Below are positions 8,044 through 16,991 of a stretch of 64,000 nucleotides of DNA, one piece after another. The DNA is from Methylobacterium sp. (lineage in GTDB: Bacteria; Pseudomonadota; Alphaproteobacteria; Rhizobiales; Beijerinckiaceae): assembly GCA_020253445.1 (NCBI GenBank), contig JADCBP010000003.1, positions 1 through 64,000 on the forward strand, written 5' to 3'. Every line of letters begins with the position of its first letter. The stretch's first letter is position 1. The notes below the pieces were generated by a model that saw nothing but the letters and a program-made list of their open reading frames with translations, made no database searches and was not told the origin of the DNA. Position numbers and translations under genes: made by a program.

Positions 8044-8844
8044 TTATTTCAAGCTTGATGCCAAGAACGCTTTCAGGCGCTCGCTTCCAGGCGAGACCAG
8101 TACTTCTGCCGGCGCCCCCTCTTCCTCGATGACGCCCTTGTGTAGAAAGACCACACGGCTCGCCACTTCGCGAGCAAAGCCCATCTCATGGGTAACCACC
8201 AGCATGGTTCTGCCCTCCTCTGCAAGCGAGCGCATGACGCGCAAAACCTCGCCCACGAGTTCGGGGTCGAGCGCTGAAGTCGGCTCGTCAAACAGCATCA
8301 CCTCCGGTTCCATGGCAAGCGCGCGGGCGATCGCCACACGCTGCTGCTCGCCGCCGGACATGTGGGCGGGGTAGGCATTCTTCCGATGTGAGACGCCCAC
8401 GCGTGCGAGATAGCGCTCGGCGCGCGCCACCGCCGCGTCTTTCGGAAGGCCGAGCACCTGCATTGGTGCCTCGATGACGTTCTCCAGAGCCGTCATGTGA
8501 GACCAGAGATTGAACTGCTGGAACACCATGGAGAGCCGCGCACGCATGCGCTGCAATTGCACGGGATCAGCCGCGTTCAGCTCTCCCCGGCGATCCGGCA
8601 CAAGCCTCAATTCCTCGCCGCTCACAACAATGCGTCCAGCATTGGGCTTTTCAAGAAGGTTCAGGCAGCGCAGAACCGTGCTCTTGCCCGAGCCGGAGGA
8701 GCCGATCAACGCGATCACGTCGCCGGATTGGGCCGTGATCGTCACGCCCTTCAGCACCTCCACGGCGCCAAAGCTTTTGCGCAGGTCCTCGACACGCAGT
8801 TTCTCGCGGGTCTCGGATGCCTGTTTCAATGCGATTTCGGTCAT
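8044..8844 (-). CDS. Polar amino-acid ABC transporter ATPase
   Basis: 266 aa, HisP/GlnQ-type nucleotide-binding subunit. It has Walker A ([20 protein letters not shown]), Q-loop ([13 protein letters not shown]), signature ([16 protein letters not shown]), Walker B ([19 protein letters not shown]) and H-loop ([10 protein letters not shown]). It energises uptake of a basic or polar amino acid with the two permeases at 9967-11369 and the binding protein at 11481. GAGGAGG precedes the ATG. It is the last gene of the five-gene operon, separated from the permeases by the deacylase gene, an unusual order that ties the deacylase to the transported substrate. Confidence 0.92.
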   Translation of the reverse strand: MTEIALKQASETREKLRVEDLRKSFGAVEVLKGVTITAQSGDVIALIGSSGSGKSTVLRCLNLLEKPNAGRIVVSGEELRLVPDRRGELNAADPVQLQRMRARLSMVFQQFNLWSHMTALENVIEAPMQVLGLPKDAAVARAERYLARVGVSHRKNAYPAHMSGGEQQRVAIARALAMEPEVMLFDEPTSALDPELVGEVLRVMRSLAEEGRTMLVVTHEMGFAREVASRVVFLHKGVIEEEGAPAEVLVSPGSERLKAFLASSLK

Positions 8845-8854
8845 CGAGACCTCC

Positions 8855-9970
8855 TCAGGGGCTCAACAGGGTGCCGGAGCGCAGGGGGTTCAGCCCGGCG
8901 ACCTTGCCGAGGCGGCGGCCCGGCGCCACGAAGCGCAGGGCAGTGCGGGCGAAGAACATGCCGTTGCAGGGGCTCACGATATCGGTTGCCTCGCCGGTGA
9001 TGGGGTCTGTGATTTCTGCAAGCACCTCGCCTCCAGCCACCTGCTGCCCGACCTCGCGGCGATAGGTGAGAATGCCGCCCATCGGAGCGATGATCGGCAG
9101 CGAGCCAGCGAGCGGTGTCGGCTCGCAGAGTGGCGCGGGTAACGGCTGCGCCGGGCCGGAAACTGCGCCGACATCCTGCAGAAAGCCGAGGATTGCAGTG
9201 GCATCGCGCTGCGCGAGGTCATCCGAGACGTCGTTTTGCCCGCGCAGTTCCACGGTCGTGGATTGGCAGGCGAAGGGTATGGGCATATCGGGTCGTGCGG
9301 CGGCGAGTTCCGCCCAGGGGCGGCTGATGGCCTCGTCGAAGGGATCGCCGCCGGAATTCTCCGCGATCAGGAAGGCCATGCAGCCGAGTCGCGCCGCAAG
9401 GGTGCTGAAGGTCGCGACCGAGGCCGAGTGGGTGTAGAGATGCATCGAGGCTTCGGCATCGCAATGCAGGTCGAGCACGAGATCGCAGGGGAGCGCGAGG
9501 CCCACCAGCGCTTTCTTCAGGTGTTCGGACGGCGTGGTCGCGCGATGTTCGTCGAGCAATCGCGCGAGGCTGTCACGCACCATCGCCACGTTGGCGGCTG
9601 CGTCGCGGCCGAGCCTTTCGCCTGCAGCTTCTCTCAGCGCGTCACCGAGCGCGGGAAAGTCCCGGTTGAAGTTCCCGCCATCGGTCAGGTCGAACCGGCC
9701 GATCGGGTTGCCCAGCACATTCTGTGCAAGCCCTATGGGATTGGCGACCGGCACGAGGATGATCTCGCCGCGGATGTCACCGGCCGCTTCCCGCGCAACG
9801 AGGGCACGACGCAGGGCCGCGACGCAGATCATGCCGGGGATTTCGTCGGCATGGAGCGAGGCCTGAATATAGATCGCCGGGCGCGCGCCGCGGTGGCCAA
9901 ACCGATGCAGCGTGAGGCGGTAGGCCGCACTGTTGCTGCCGGAGGGGATATCGATCTGCTCAGTGATCAT
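8855..9970 (-). CDS. Succinylglutamate desuccinylase/aspartoacylase-family zinc deacylase (DoeB-like)
   Basis: 371 aa, M14-like zinc amidohydrolase of the AstE/AspA family. The zinc ligands are visible: HADEIPG (His and Glu) about 40 residues in, and LDLHCD (His) about 170 in. A C-terminal beta-rich section ([31 protein letters not shown]) resembles the domain of N-acetyl-diaminobutyrate deacetylase (DoeB) and related proteins. It should remove an N-acyl group from an amino acid. Its stop overlaps nothing downstream, but its ATG overlaps the upstream permease stop by 4 bp, so it belongs to the transporter operon. The substrate is unknown; N-acetyl-diaminobutyrate or another N-acylated diamino acid is possible given arginase and ornithine cyclodeaminase nearby, but no other ectoine genes are present. 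Confidence 0.82.
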   Translation of the reverse strand: MITEQIDIPSGSNSAAYRLTLHRFGHRGARPAIYIQASLHADEIPGMICVAALRRALVAREAAGDIRGEIILVPVANPIGLAQNVLGNPIGRFDLTDGGNFNRDFPALGDALREAAGERLGRDAAANVAMVRDSLARLLDEHRATTPSEHLKKALVGLALPCDLVLDLHCDAEASMHLYTHSASVATFSTLAARLGCMAFLIAENSGGDPFDEAISRPWAELAAARPDMPIPFACQSTTVELRGQNDVSDDLAQRDATAILGFLQDVGAVSGPAQPLPAPLCEPTPLAGSLPIIAPMGGILTYRREVGQQVAGGEVLAEITDPITGEATDIVSPCNGMFFARTALRFVAPGRRLGKVAGLNPLRSGTLLSP

Positions 9971-10683
9971 GCGCGCACCGGGGCCGGATCGGCCGATTTG
10001 GGCTGGAGATGGCGAAGAAAACGCCGCTCGAGAAGCTTCACGAGGCCCACGAGCGTGAAGGTAATCGCGAAGTAGAACACGGCCACGAGGCCAAAGGCTT
10101 CGAGCGGGGCGAGGTTGTTATAGTAGACGTCGCGTGCCGTCCGCGTGAGTTCAACGATCGTGACGGCGCTGGCGATCGAGGTCGCGTGCATCACCATCAC
10201 CAGTTCGTTGCCATATTGCGGCAGCGCACGGCGCACGGCGCTCGGCAGCAGGATGCGCCGGTAGATCGCGCCCGTGGACATGCCGAGGCTGCGCGCGGCT
10301 TCGATTTCGCCGTTGGGCGTCTGGCGCAGCGCACCGGCGAGGATTTCCGTCGTGTAGGCCGTGGAATTCAGCGCGAAGGCGAGCCAGGCGCAGAACCACG
10401 CATTGCGAAAGAGCGGCCAGGCCGCGCTTTCGCGGAGCCATTCGAACTGCGCGAGCCCAAAATAGATCATGTAGAGCTGCACCAGCAGCGGGGTGCCGCG
10501 CATCACATAGGTGTAGAGAAACACTGGCTTCGACAGCCATGGATTGCGCGAGACACGCGCAATCGCGAGCGGCACCGAGAGCACGAAGGATGCGCTGATC
10601 GAGATCAGCATCAGCAGCAGGCTGACCTGCAGGCCACGCCAGTAGGCGGGCAGGGATTCCGCAATGAGAGCCCAGTCGATCAT
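9967..10683 (-). CDS. Polar amino-acid ABC transporter permease (HisM-like)
   Basis: 238 aa, about five membrane segments, with the HisM/GlnP signature (SIGMSTGAIYRRILLPSAVR read as 'RSLGMSTGAIYRRILLPSAV') and the loop EYGNE-type 'LPQYGNELVMVMHATSIASA'. It pairs with the permease encoded immediately upstream (end-to-start junction at 10683) to form the channel for the amino acid bound by the 11481-12257 protein. The gene overlaps the deacylase by 4 bp, suggesting coupled translation. Confidence 0.9.
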   Translation of the reverse strand: MIDWALIAESLPAYWRGLQVSLLLMLISISASFVLSVPLAIARVSRNPWLSKPVFLYTYVMRGTPLLVQLYMIYFGLAQFEWLRESAAWPLFRNAWFCAWLAFALNSTAYTTEILAGALRQTPNGEIEAARSLGMSTGAIYRRILLPSAVRRALPQYGNELVMVMHATSIASAVTIVELTRTARDVYYNNLAPLEAFGLVAVFYFAITFTLVGLVKLLERRFLRHLQPKSADPAPVRA

Positions 10684-11369
10684 CAGAATTCCACCTTTCT
10701 GACGCCGAGCGAGAAGCGCCTTTCCAGCCAGCCGAGGCCAAGGATCGAGACCGTCGTCACCGCGAGGTAGATCCCGGCAATCGTCGCGTAGAAGGTGAAA
10801 GGCTGGCGTGTGGCGGCGGATGCGAGGTTCGCCCGGTGCACCATGTCATCAAGGCCGATGATCGAGAGCAGCGCTGTGGCCTTGATCATCACCAGCCAGT
10901 TATTCGTGAAACCGGGGATGGCGTGGCGCACCATCTGCGGCAGGGTGATACGGGTGAGCACCTGCATCCGCGTCATGCCATAGGCCAGGCCCGCCTCCAT
11001 CTGCCCGCGCGGGATGGCGAGAATCGCACCGCGGAAGGTTTCCGTGAGATAGGCTCCGAAGATGAAGCCGAGGGTCGTCGTGCCGGCAATGAAGGGGTTG
11101 ATGTCAATGTAGCCAAGCCCAGCCCGGTCGGCGAGCTTGTTGATCATGATCTGCCCGCCATAAAAGATCAGCAGCAGCAGCACGAGTTCGGGCAGGCCGC
11201 GGATGAGCGTGGTGTAGGCATCGACCAGGATGTTCGCCGCGCGTGAGTTAGAGAGCTTGGCGCTGGCACCCACGAGTCCGAACAGGCAGGCAATCGCCAA
11301 CGAGACCGCCGAGACCAGCAGCGTCGATCGCAATCCATCGAGAATGGCCGGGAGATAACCCTGCAGCAT
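10683..11369 (-). CDS. Polar amino-acid ABC transporter permease (HisQ-like)
   Basis: 228 aa, with about five membrane segments and the EAA-type loop (MEAGLAYGMTRMQVLTRITL, then PQMVRHAIPGFTNNWLVMIK). First of the two permease genes. It follows the binding-protein gene after a 110-bp gap that contains a terminator-like hairpin (11449-11474), so the permeases are probably expressed at a lower level than the binding protein. Substrate class is polar or basic amino acids. Confidence 0.9.
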   Translation of the reverse strand: MLQGYLPAILDGLRSTLLVSAVSLAIACLFGLVGASAKLSNSRAANILVDAYTTLIRGLPELVLLLLIFYGGQIMINKLADRAGLGYIDINPFIAGTTTLGFIFGAYLTETFRGAILAIPRGQMEAGLAYGMTRMQVLTRITLPQMVRHAIPGFTNNWLVMIKATALLSIIGLDDMVHRANLASAATRQPFTFYATIAGIYLAVTTVSILGLGWLERRFSLGVRKVEF

Positions 11370-11448
11370 GGACGTGCCTCCGGGCGCAGCGCGCCATGCC
11401 CCCGTCAGCGACGGGGAGAGGGCGGCCTCGCTCTGGGTGGAAGGAAAA

Positions 11449-11474
11449 GGCCGGAGCGAGCAGACGCTCCGGCC
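11449..11474 (-). terminator. Terminator-like hairpin between binding protein and permeases
   Basis: On the coding strand, GGCCGGAGC pairs with GCTCCGGCC across an 8-nt loop and is followed by TTTTCC. It lies 7 bases after the binding-protein stop codon and upstream of the permease. Partial termination here would raise binding protein over membrane subunits. A second small stem (CCCGTC...GACGGG) lies near 11401-11415. Confidence 0.7.
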
Positions 11475-11480
11475 GGCGGC

Positions 11481-12257
11481 TCACGAGCCGGAAATGTCGA
11501 AATCGAAATATTTGTCGGCGAGCTTCTTGTAGGTGCCGTTGGCCTTGATGGCTTTCAGCGCCGCATTGATGCGGTTGACCAGCGCCGTGTCATCCTTGCG
11601 CACGGCGATGCCCACGCCCGAGCCCGCGCCGATGCGGATCGCGGGGCCCAGCTGCGCATAGCCCTTGCCTTCCGGCTTCTTCAGGAACGCCTCGCCCGAG
11701 ACCACGGACGAGCCGAAGGCGACATCCGCGCGGCCCACCGCCAGTTCCATGTAGACCTCGGTTTCCTTGCCCGCGAGAACGACCTCGCTCTCCTTGTAGT
11801 TCTCGGCGAGATAGGTCGCGCGCGGCGAATTGCGCAGCACGACGATCTTCTTGCCCTTCAGGGCAGCCGGAGAATGATCCGCGAAGGCACCCTGCTTCGC
11901 AACAAAGCGCGAGGGCACGTCATAATAGGGATCGGAGAAATCAACCGATTTCTTGCGCGCTTCCGTGATCGTCATGGAGGCAACGATGAGATCGAACTTC
12001 CTCGCATTCAGCGCGGGGATGATGCCGTCGAATTCCTGCTGCACGAAGGTGCATTCCACCTTCATCTCAGCGCAGATGGCATTGGCGATGTCGATATCGA
12101 AGCCCTGGAGCTTTCCATCCGGCGCGATCATCGAAAATGGTGGATAATTGCCTTCAACACCGACGCGCAGCTTCTCGGTCTGGGCCATGGTCGTGGTCGC
12201 GAAGGTGGCGGTGAGCGCGGTGCCCATCAGGGCCGCAAGGAAGGTACGCTTGAGCAT
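11481..12257 (-). CDS. Periplasmic amino-acid-binding protein (HisJ/ArgT family)
   Basis: 258 aa, SBP_bac_3 family. A signal peptide (MLKRTFLAALMGTALTATFA ending TMAQ) is followed by LRVGVEGNYPPFSMIAPDGK and LQGFDIDIANAICAEM, the classic start of the polar amino-acid binding fold; further on are FDGIIPALNARKFDLIVASM and SVDFSDPYYDVPSRFV. The ATG at 12257 is chosen for the signal peptide and an upstream GGGAG; an in-frame ATG 17 codons upstream would bury it. First gene of the ABC operon, divergent from the RpiR regulator gene 80 bp away. The ligand may be arginine, ornithine, lysine or an acylated derivative. Confidence 0.9.
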   Translation of the reverse strand: MLKRTFLAALMGTALTATFATTTMAQTEKLRVGVEGNYPPFSMIAPDGKLQGFDIDIANAICAEMKVECTFVQQEFDGIIPALNARKFDLIVASMTITEARKKSVDFSDPYYDVPSRFVAKQGAFADHSPAALKGKKIVVLRNSPRATYLAENYKESEVVLAGKETEVYMELAVGRADVAFGSSVVSGEAFLKKPEGKGYAQLGPAIRIGAGSGVGIAVRKDDTALVNRINAALKAIKANGTYKKLADKYFDFDISGS

Positions 12258-12338
12258 GGTGAAGTCTCCCTGTTCTCCGGAAAGGTCCCCATTCCGATAT
12301 GACTTCACGGTGTCAGGAAATTTTCATATGGTCAAGTT

Positions 12339-13262
12339 ATGAAAACTTATCTTCACATATCCGGTGCCGTTGTCGGCGCGGGTGGCACGGCCTTCGCCAG
12401 TTCTCCCTTGGGCCAGCGGCTGCGTGAGCAGCAGGCGTCCGGCTCGACCTCCAATCGGGTGATCGCCGAATATCTGCTGCGAAATCCGGTGCATGGCACC
12501 TCGCTCTCCATCGAGGACATGGCGGCGGCCTGTGGCGTTTCCGCGGCTACGCTCTCGCGCTTTGCCAAGGCGCTGGATTTTCATGGGTATCCCGAACTGC
12601 GTGCCGCGCTGGCCGAGGCGTTGCAGGAAGTGCTGCGACCGGTGGAGAAGCTGCGCGGCGCATTGGCCCGGCAGGCCAGTGACGACCCCTTGCGCGCAAG
12701 CCTGCAGGATTCGCTCGCCAATCTCCGCGCGACGGCTGAGGGGCTGGATCCGGCGGTGCTCAGCCGCGCAGCGCAGAAGGTGTCAGAAGCTTCTTGCGTC
12801 TATGTTCTCGGCTTCGGGCTCTCCGCGCATCTCGCGGCTTTGCTCACGCTTGGCCTCCAGCCCTTCTGCCGACAACTCGTGAATGTGGTGGAGTATGGCG
12901 GCACGGAAGTGGCCGCCGGGCGCCTGATGAACCTTGAGGCGTCTGACCTGCTGATCGCGATTTCCTTCCCGCGCTACGCCGCGGATGCGGTGCATCTCAC
13001 GCGTTTCGCGCTTGATCGCGGGGCGAGCATCATCGCGCTGACGGATTCGATTGCCTCGCCCCTGGCGCCGCACGCGGGCGAGGTGCTCATCGCGCAATCC
13101 TCGCATCCCGTGCTCTCGTCCAGCAATGTTTCGGCCCTGCTGGTGATCGAGGCGCTGGTGACGGCCCTGATGGTGTCGAACAATGCGAATGTGGAGAAGG
13201 CCGCGCGCCTCACCGAGGCGATTTCGGCCTATCTCATCGCGCAGCCGGCGAAGGGGCGCTAG
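12339..13262 (+). CDS. RpiR/MurR-family transcriptional regulator with SIS domain
   Basis: 307 aa. Residues about 25-100 form an RpiR helix-turn-helix (SNRVIAEYLLRNP; SIEDMAAACGVSAATLSRFA, KALDFHGYPELR). Residues about 140-280 form a SIS sugar-phosphate-binding fold (ASCVYVLGFGLSAHLAALLT; DLLIAISFPRYAADAV). Such regulators often control sugar or amino-acid catabolism. It is divergent from the binding-protein gene with 81 bp between; that gap holds AT-rich half-sites (GAAATTTTCATATG, then TTATGAAAACTTAT) of the kind RpiR proteins bind, so it probably controls the transporter and itself. The first about 20 residues are poorly typical, so the true start could be internal. Its 3' end overlaps the convergent cyclodeaminase gene by 4 bp. 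Confidence 0.85.
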   Translation: MKTYLHISGAVVGAGGTAFASSPLGQRLREQQASGSTSNRVIAEYLLRNPVHGTSLSIEDMAAACGVSAATLSRFAKALDFHGYPELRAALAEALQEVLRPVEKLRGALARQASDDPLRASLQDSLANLRATAEGLDPAVLSRAAQKVSEASCVYVLGFGLSAHLAALLTLGLQPFCRQLVNVVEYGGTEVAAGRLMNLEASDLLIAISFPRYAADAVHLTRFALDRGASIIALTDSIASPLAPHAGEVLIAQSSHPVLSSSNVSALLVIEALVTALMVSNNANVEKAARLTEAISAYLIAQPAKGR

Positions 13263-14305
13263 GCGGCCTCGGCACGCAGCAGCATGCCAAAGAGGTCGCG
13301 CGGATCATCGGGATCAGCCAGCAGGTCGAGTTCGGCGAAGAGGTTTGTGCGGCCAACCTCATCCGCGAGCCAGCAGAGCGCCGAGAAATCCTCGATCGCG
13401 AAGCCGACGGAATCGAAGAGGGTGATCTGCCGGGCGTCGCGCCGTCCCTCGGCCTGACCGGCAATCACCTGCCACAGCTCCTTGACCGGGTGATCCGGCG
13501 CGAGTTGCTGGATTTCGCCTTCGATCCGCGTTTGTGGCGGATATTCCACGAAGATATCCGCGCGATGCAGGATATCCGCATGCAGTTCGGTCTTGCCGGG
13601 GCAATCACCGCCCACCGCGTTGATGTGCACGCCCGCGCCAACCATATTGTCCGTGAGGATCGTCGCATTCGCCTTGTCGGCGGTGACTGTGGTGATGATC
13701 TCGGCACCAAGCACTGCGGCTTCAGTTGAGCCGCAAATCTCGATCTCGAAGCCGTAGCGCGCGAGATTGCGGGCGCAGCGCCTGCTCGCCTGCGGGTCAA
13801 TATCGTGGAGGCGCAGGCGGTCCACGCCCAGCAGAGCCTTGAAGGCGAGCGCCTGGAATTCGGACTGCGCGCCATTGCCGATCAGCGCCATGGTTCGCGC
13901 GCCGGGCGGGGCGAGATGCCGCGCGGCAACCGCCGAGGTCGCCGCCGTGCGCAAGGCGGTGAGGATCGTCATCTCGGTCAGCAGCAGTGGATAGCCCGTT
14001 TCGACATCCGCCAGCACGCCGAAGGCGGTCACGGTCTGGCGGCCATCGCGGGTGTTCCTGGGGTGGCCGTTGACATATTTGAACGCGTATTGCCCGCCAT
14101 CGCTCGTGGGCATCAACTCGATCACGCCCTCCGCGCTATGCGAGGCCACGCGCGGGGTCTTGTCGAAACGTTCCCAGCGCCGGAAATCCGCTTCGATGCG
14201 CGCTGCGAGATCGGCGAGAACCTGTTCGACACCAAGCTGGAGCACGAGCTTCATCATCGCATCCACGCTAACGAAGCGAACGATATTGAGCTTGCGGGGG
14301 TCCAT
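13259..14305 (-). CDS. Ornithine cyclodeaminase
   Basis: 348 aa, ornithine cyclodeaminase/mu-crystallin family: converts L-ornithine to L-proline and ammonia using NAD. The N-terminal substrate-binding region has MPTSDGGQYAFKYVNGHPRN, and the Rossmann core has TMALIGNGAQSEFQALAFKA then LLGVDRLRLHDIDP. The C-terminal KELWQVIAGQAEGRRDARQI then TLFDSVGFAIEDFSAL is typical of bacterial OCD. It lies one base after the arginase gene, so arginine to ornithine to proline is encoded as a unit. Confidence 0.92.
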   Translation of the reverse strand: MDPRKLNIVRFVSVDAMMKLVLQLGVEQVLADLAARIEADFRRWERFDKTPRVASHSAEGVIELMPTSDGGQYAFKYVNGHPRNTRDGRQTVTAFGVLADVETGYPLLLTEMTILTALRTAATSAVAARHLAPPGARTMALIGNGAQSEFQALAFKALLGVDRLRLHDIDPQASRRCARNLARYGFEIEICGSTEAAVLGAEIITTVTADKANATILTDNMVGAGVHINAVGGDCPGKTELHADILHRADIFVEYPPQTRIEGEIQQLAPDHPVKELWQVIAGQAEGRRDARQITLFDSVGFAIEDFSALCWLADEVGRTNLFAELDLLADPDDPRDLFGMLLRAEAA

Positions 14306-14306
14306 C

Positions 14307-15236
14307 TCAGTAGCTCCGGGTGGGGCGGTCGAGCACCGAGCGGCCCATCAGGCTCGCCGTGAGATCGACCATGAGGCGCGCGGTGCGCCCGCGATCATCG
14401 AGAAAGGGGTTCAGTTCCACGAGGTCGAGGCTCGTCACGCGGCCGCAATCATGCAGCATCTCCATGATGAGATGCGCCTCGCGGAAGGTCGCACCGCCGG
14501 GTACCGTGGTGCCGACGCCCGGTGCGATTTCGGGATCGAGGAAGTCCACGTCCAAGCTTACATGCAGCAGGCCATCCTGCCGCTCCACCTCATCGAGGAA
14601 GCCGCGAAGCAGGGAAGCGACGCCATTCTCGTCGATCGCACGCATGTCGTGGACGCGGATGCCCAACTCGCCGAGCAGGCGCCGCTCGGCCGGATCAACG
14701 CTGCGCAGGCCGATCATGCAGACGCGGGACGGTTCCAGCGGGGTGTGCAGCGGCGGGAAATGGCCGGCGAAACCGGGTAACCCCAGCGCATAGGCCATAG
14801 GCACGCCATGCAGGTTGCCACTCGTGGTGGTCTCCAGCGTGTGCATATCCGGGTGGGCGTCGAGCCAGAGGACGAAGAGTTTCCGGCTGGCCATCGCCGC
14901 GCGACGGGCATGGCCGGAGAGGGTGCCGGCCGCAAGGCTGTGATCACCCCCGAGCACGATTGGAAGCCCGCGCGGGCCAGCTTCTTCCACCGCCTGCGCG
15001 AGTGTTTCGGTCCAGGCCGCGATTTCGCCCAGCGCACGGATTGCCGGATTGCGATGGGGAACAGACGCGACCGCACCGATCGACAGGTTGCCCTGATCCA
15101 CCACGCCATGTCCGAGCGAGGCGAGCGCCGGGCCGATGCCCGCCGCCCGAAAGGCGCTGGGGCCCATGTCGCAGCCGAGGCGGCCGGTGCCATCCTGCAC
15201 CGGGGCGCCAATCAGAATGCAGGTCTTCAACTCCAT
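14307..15236 (-). CDS. Arginase
   Basis: 309 aa, ureohydrolase family: hydrolyses arginine to ornithine and urea. Manganese ligands are visible in GGDHSLAAG, LDAHPDMHT and SLDVDFLDPEIAPG, and the arginase-specific SGNLHGVPMAY is present. The ATG at 15236 has AAGGAGA upstream; a longer frame reaching 15362 would start inside a 9-bp tandem repeat and is not credible. It is followed directly by ornithine cyclodeaminase. The 137-bp gap to the divergent Lrp-type gene probably holds the arginine-responsive promoter. Confidence 0.93.
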   Translation of the reverse strand: MELKTCILIGAPVQDGTGRLGCDMGPSAFRAAGIGPALASLGHGVVDQGNLSIGAVASVPHRNPAIRALGEIAAWTETLAQAVEEAGPRGLPIVLGGDHSLAAGTLSGHARRAAMASRKLFVLWLDAHPDMHTLETTTSGNLHGVPMAYALGLPGFAGHFPPLHTPLEPSRVCMIGLRSVDPAERRLLGELGIRVHDMRAIDENGVASLLRGFLDEVERQDGLLHVSLDVDFLDPEIAPGVGTTVPGGATFREAHLIMEMLHDCGRVTSLDLVELNPFLDDRGRTARLMVDLTASLMGRSVLDRPTRSY

Positions 15237-15327
15237 CGCGGCTCTCCTTTCAAAAAATGATACCGCAAAGCTCCGGCGATCTGAACGAACCAGATTGCTC
15301 CATCGGCAAGCATGATCTACCAATCTG

Positions 15328-15363
15328 ATCAGCAATATCAGCAATATCAGCAATATCAGCAAA
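15328..15363. repeat. 9-bp tandem repeat in the arginase/Lrp promoter region
   Basis: The unit TCAGCAATA occurs three times in a row followed by a partial fourth copy (TCAGCAAAT). It lies in the intergenic region between the divergent arginase and Lrp-type genes, about 10-45 bases before the regulator start. The repeats could alter promoter spacing or form regulator sites. Confidence 0.75.
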
Positions 15364-15373
15364 TCGGCAGAAC

Positions 15374-15622
15374 ATGGACGATCTCGATCAGCGGCTCATC
15401 ACCCTGTTGCGCCATGACGGGCGACGCAACATCTCCGATCTCGCCCTCGCGCTGGATGCCTCCCGCGCCACCATCCGCGCCCGGATGCAGCGGCTCGAAG
15501 CCTCCGGAGAAGTCATCGGATACACGGTCGTGCTGAAGGCGGATGTGGTCTCGGCACCCGTCCGGGGCATCACGCTGATCGAGGTCGAGGGCCGCGCGAA
15601 AGATCGGTCATCTCTGCTGTGA
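15374..15622 (+). pseudogene. Lrp/AsnC-family regulator, C-terminally truncated
   Basis: 82 aa. The helix-turn-helix domain is intact (MDDLDQRLITLLRHDGRRNI, SDLALALDASRATIRARMQR, LEASGEVIGYTVV), and the first strand of the ligand-binding RAM domain begins (RGITLIEVEGRAKDRS), but the frame ends there. Full-length members are about 150 aa. No continuation of the RAM domain was found in any frame in the next 190 bases. Divergent from arginase, so it was presumably the arginine-catabolism activator. It may now be inactive, or may act as a DNA-binding-only protein lacking its ligand-binding and oligomerisation domain. Confidence 0.8.
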
Positions 15623-15818
15623 CCCCGGCTGGTCATCCGGCTGACGCCAGAGTCCTTTGGTGAGAATGGCGCGTGTGCGCAGAAAGAGGGCCATTCGAGG
15701 CTTGAAGCTTCGCCGCACGAGGCCGATATCAATCAGCAACGGGATCGGGCGGCCGAATGAAGGCCGTGTCCGGCACCGGGCCCACAGACCGGGCTTAAGT
15801 TCAGGGAGGAGCGACAGG

Positions 15819-16889
15819 TTGTTCTGGAGAAGCGTGGCTCTCGCGGCCCTGGCCCTTTGCGCAATGCTGATCGGCGAGCGTTATGTGCGGGATTTTCTGT
15901 ATCGGGCAGACGAGCCTCGCCCGGTGACGGTGCGCGCTGAACTCGATGTTGACGAGAAGCGAACGACCGCCTTGTTCGCCGCAATCGCCCCTTCGGTTGT
16001 TTCTATCCAGACCATGAGTGGCACCAATCCCTTCGGTTCCGAGGAGGGCGGTGGCGCCGGTTCGGGATTCATCTGGGACAGGGCCGGCCATATCGTCACC
16101 AACCATCATGTCATCCAGAATGCGCGGCGCGTGCAGGTGGTGCTGAATGACGGGCAGACCTTGCCCGCTCGCCTGATCGGCAGCGCGCCCTGGACCGACC
16201 TCGCCGTACTGAAGATCGATTCCACCTTGGCGAGCCTCAGGCCCATCCAGGTGGGAAGCTCGGGCGATCTGCTCGTGGGCCAGACTGTCTTCGCCATCGG
16301 CAATCCGTTCGGGCTGTCGCAGACGCTGACCCAGGGCATCGTGAGCGCGCTGGGGCGTCGCCTTCCAACGGAGGCCGGTCGCGAGATCGCCAATGTCATC
16401 CAGACCGATGCCGCGATCAATCCGGGCAATTCCGGCGGTCCGCTGGTGGATAGCGCCGGCCGGCTTGTGGGGGTCAATACCGCCATTCTCTCGCCGGCGG
16501 GCGCATCGGCCGGTGTCGGCTTCGCAATTCCAGTGGATACGGTCAACCGCATCGTGGCTGAGCTGATCCGCACGGGTCGTGCGCCGCTTCCAGGCATCGG
16601 AATTGCCATGTTGCCAGAAGAAATGGCTGCGCGGGCTGGAATTCGCGGCATCGTGATTCGCGATGTGCGCCCTGGCGGTGCTGCGCAGCGGGCAGGGCTG
16701 CAGGGCCTTGGGCCGAACGGCGCGCTGGGGGATGTGATTGTCGCAGTGAATGGCAGGCCCGTGAACCTTTTATCGGACCTCACGTCCGAACTTGAACGCG
16801 TTGGAATCGGCAATGCCTTAACTCTTTCCGTCATCCGCGACGGGCGAATGCGCGAGGTCGGCCTGACCATTCAGGATATTGCGCAGTAG
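15819..16889 (+). CDS. HtrA/DegP-type trypsin-like serine protease with one PDZ domain
   Basis: 356 aa from the TTG at 15819, chosen because AGGGAGGA lies 8 bases upstream; an ATG frame reaching 15657 would add 54 uncharacteristic residues. One N-terminal membrane anchor (SVALAALALCAMLIG) is followed by a trypsin fold with catalytic His97 (VTNHHV), Asp127 (WTDLAVLK) and Ser205 (NPGNSGGPL), then a single PDZ domain (RDVRPGGAAQRAGLQGLGPN). It is an envelope quality-control or signalling protease anchored with its active site in the periplasm, like DegS or rhizobial DegP paralogues. No partner gene adjoins it. Confidence 0.88.
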   Translation: MFWRSVALAALALCAMLIGERYVRDFLYRADEPRPVTVRAELDVDEKRTTALFAAIAPSVVSIQTMSGTNPFGSEEGGGAGSGFIWDRAGHIVTNHHVIQNARRVQVVLNDGQTLPARLIGSAPWTDLAVLKIDSTLASLRPIQVGSSGDLLVGQTVFAIGNPFGLSQTLTQGIVSALGRRLPTEAGREIANVIQTDAAINPGNSGGPLVDSAGRLVGVNTAILSPAGASAGVGFAIPVDTVNRIVAELIRTGRAPLPGIGIAMLPEEMAARAGIRGIVIRDVRPGGAAQRAGLQGLGPNGALGDVIVAVNGRPVNLLSDLTSELERVGIGNALTLSVIRDGRMREVGLTIQDIAQ

Positions 16890-16991
16890 AGCGTTTTCGG
16901 CCTGATGAGATTTGGATCAGATGCTTTGTCTCTTTTCTTGATCGCATTTTCTTTGCGCGAACCGGTATCCAATGGATCGAAAAAATGCTCT
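16888..16991 (+). repeat. Interspersed repeat, copy C
   Basis: Begins inside the protease stop codon with AGAGCGTTTTCGGCC and ends with CCGGTATCCAATGGATCG then AAAAAATGCTCT, the same terminal pattern as copy B at 7726-7826. Its ends are roughly complementary (AGAGCrTTTT / AAAATGCTCT). Confidence 0.7.
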
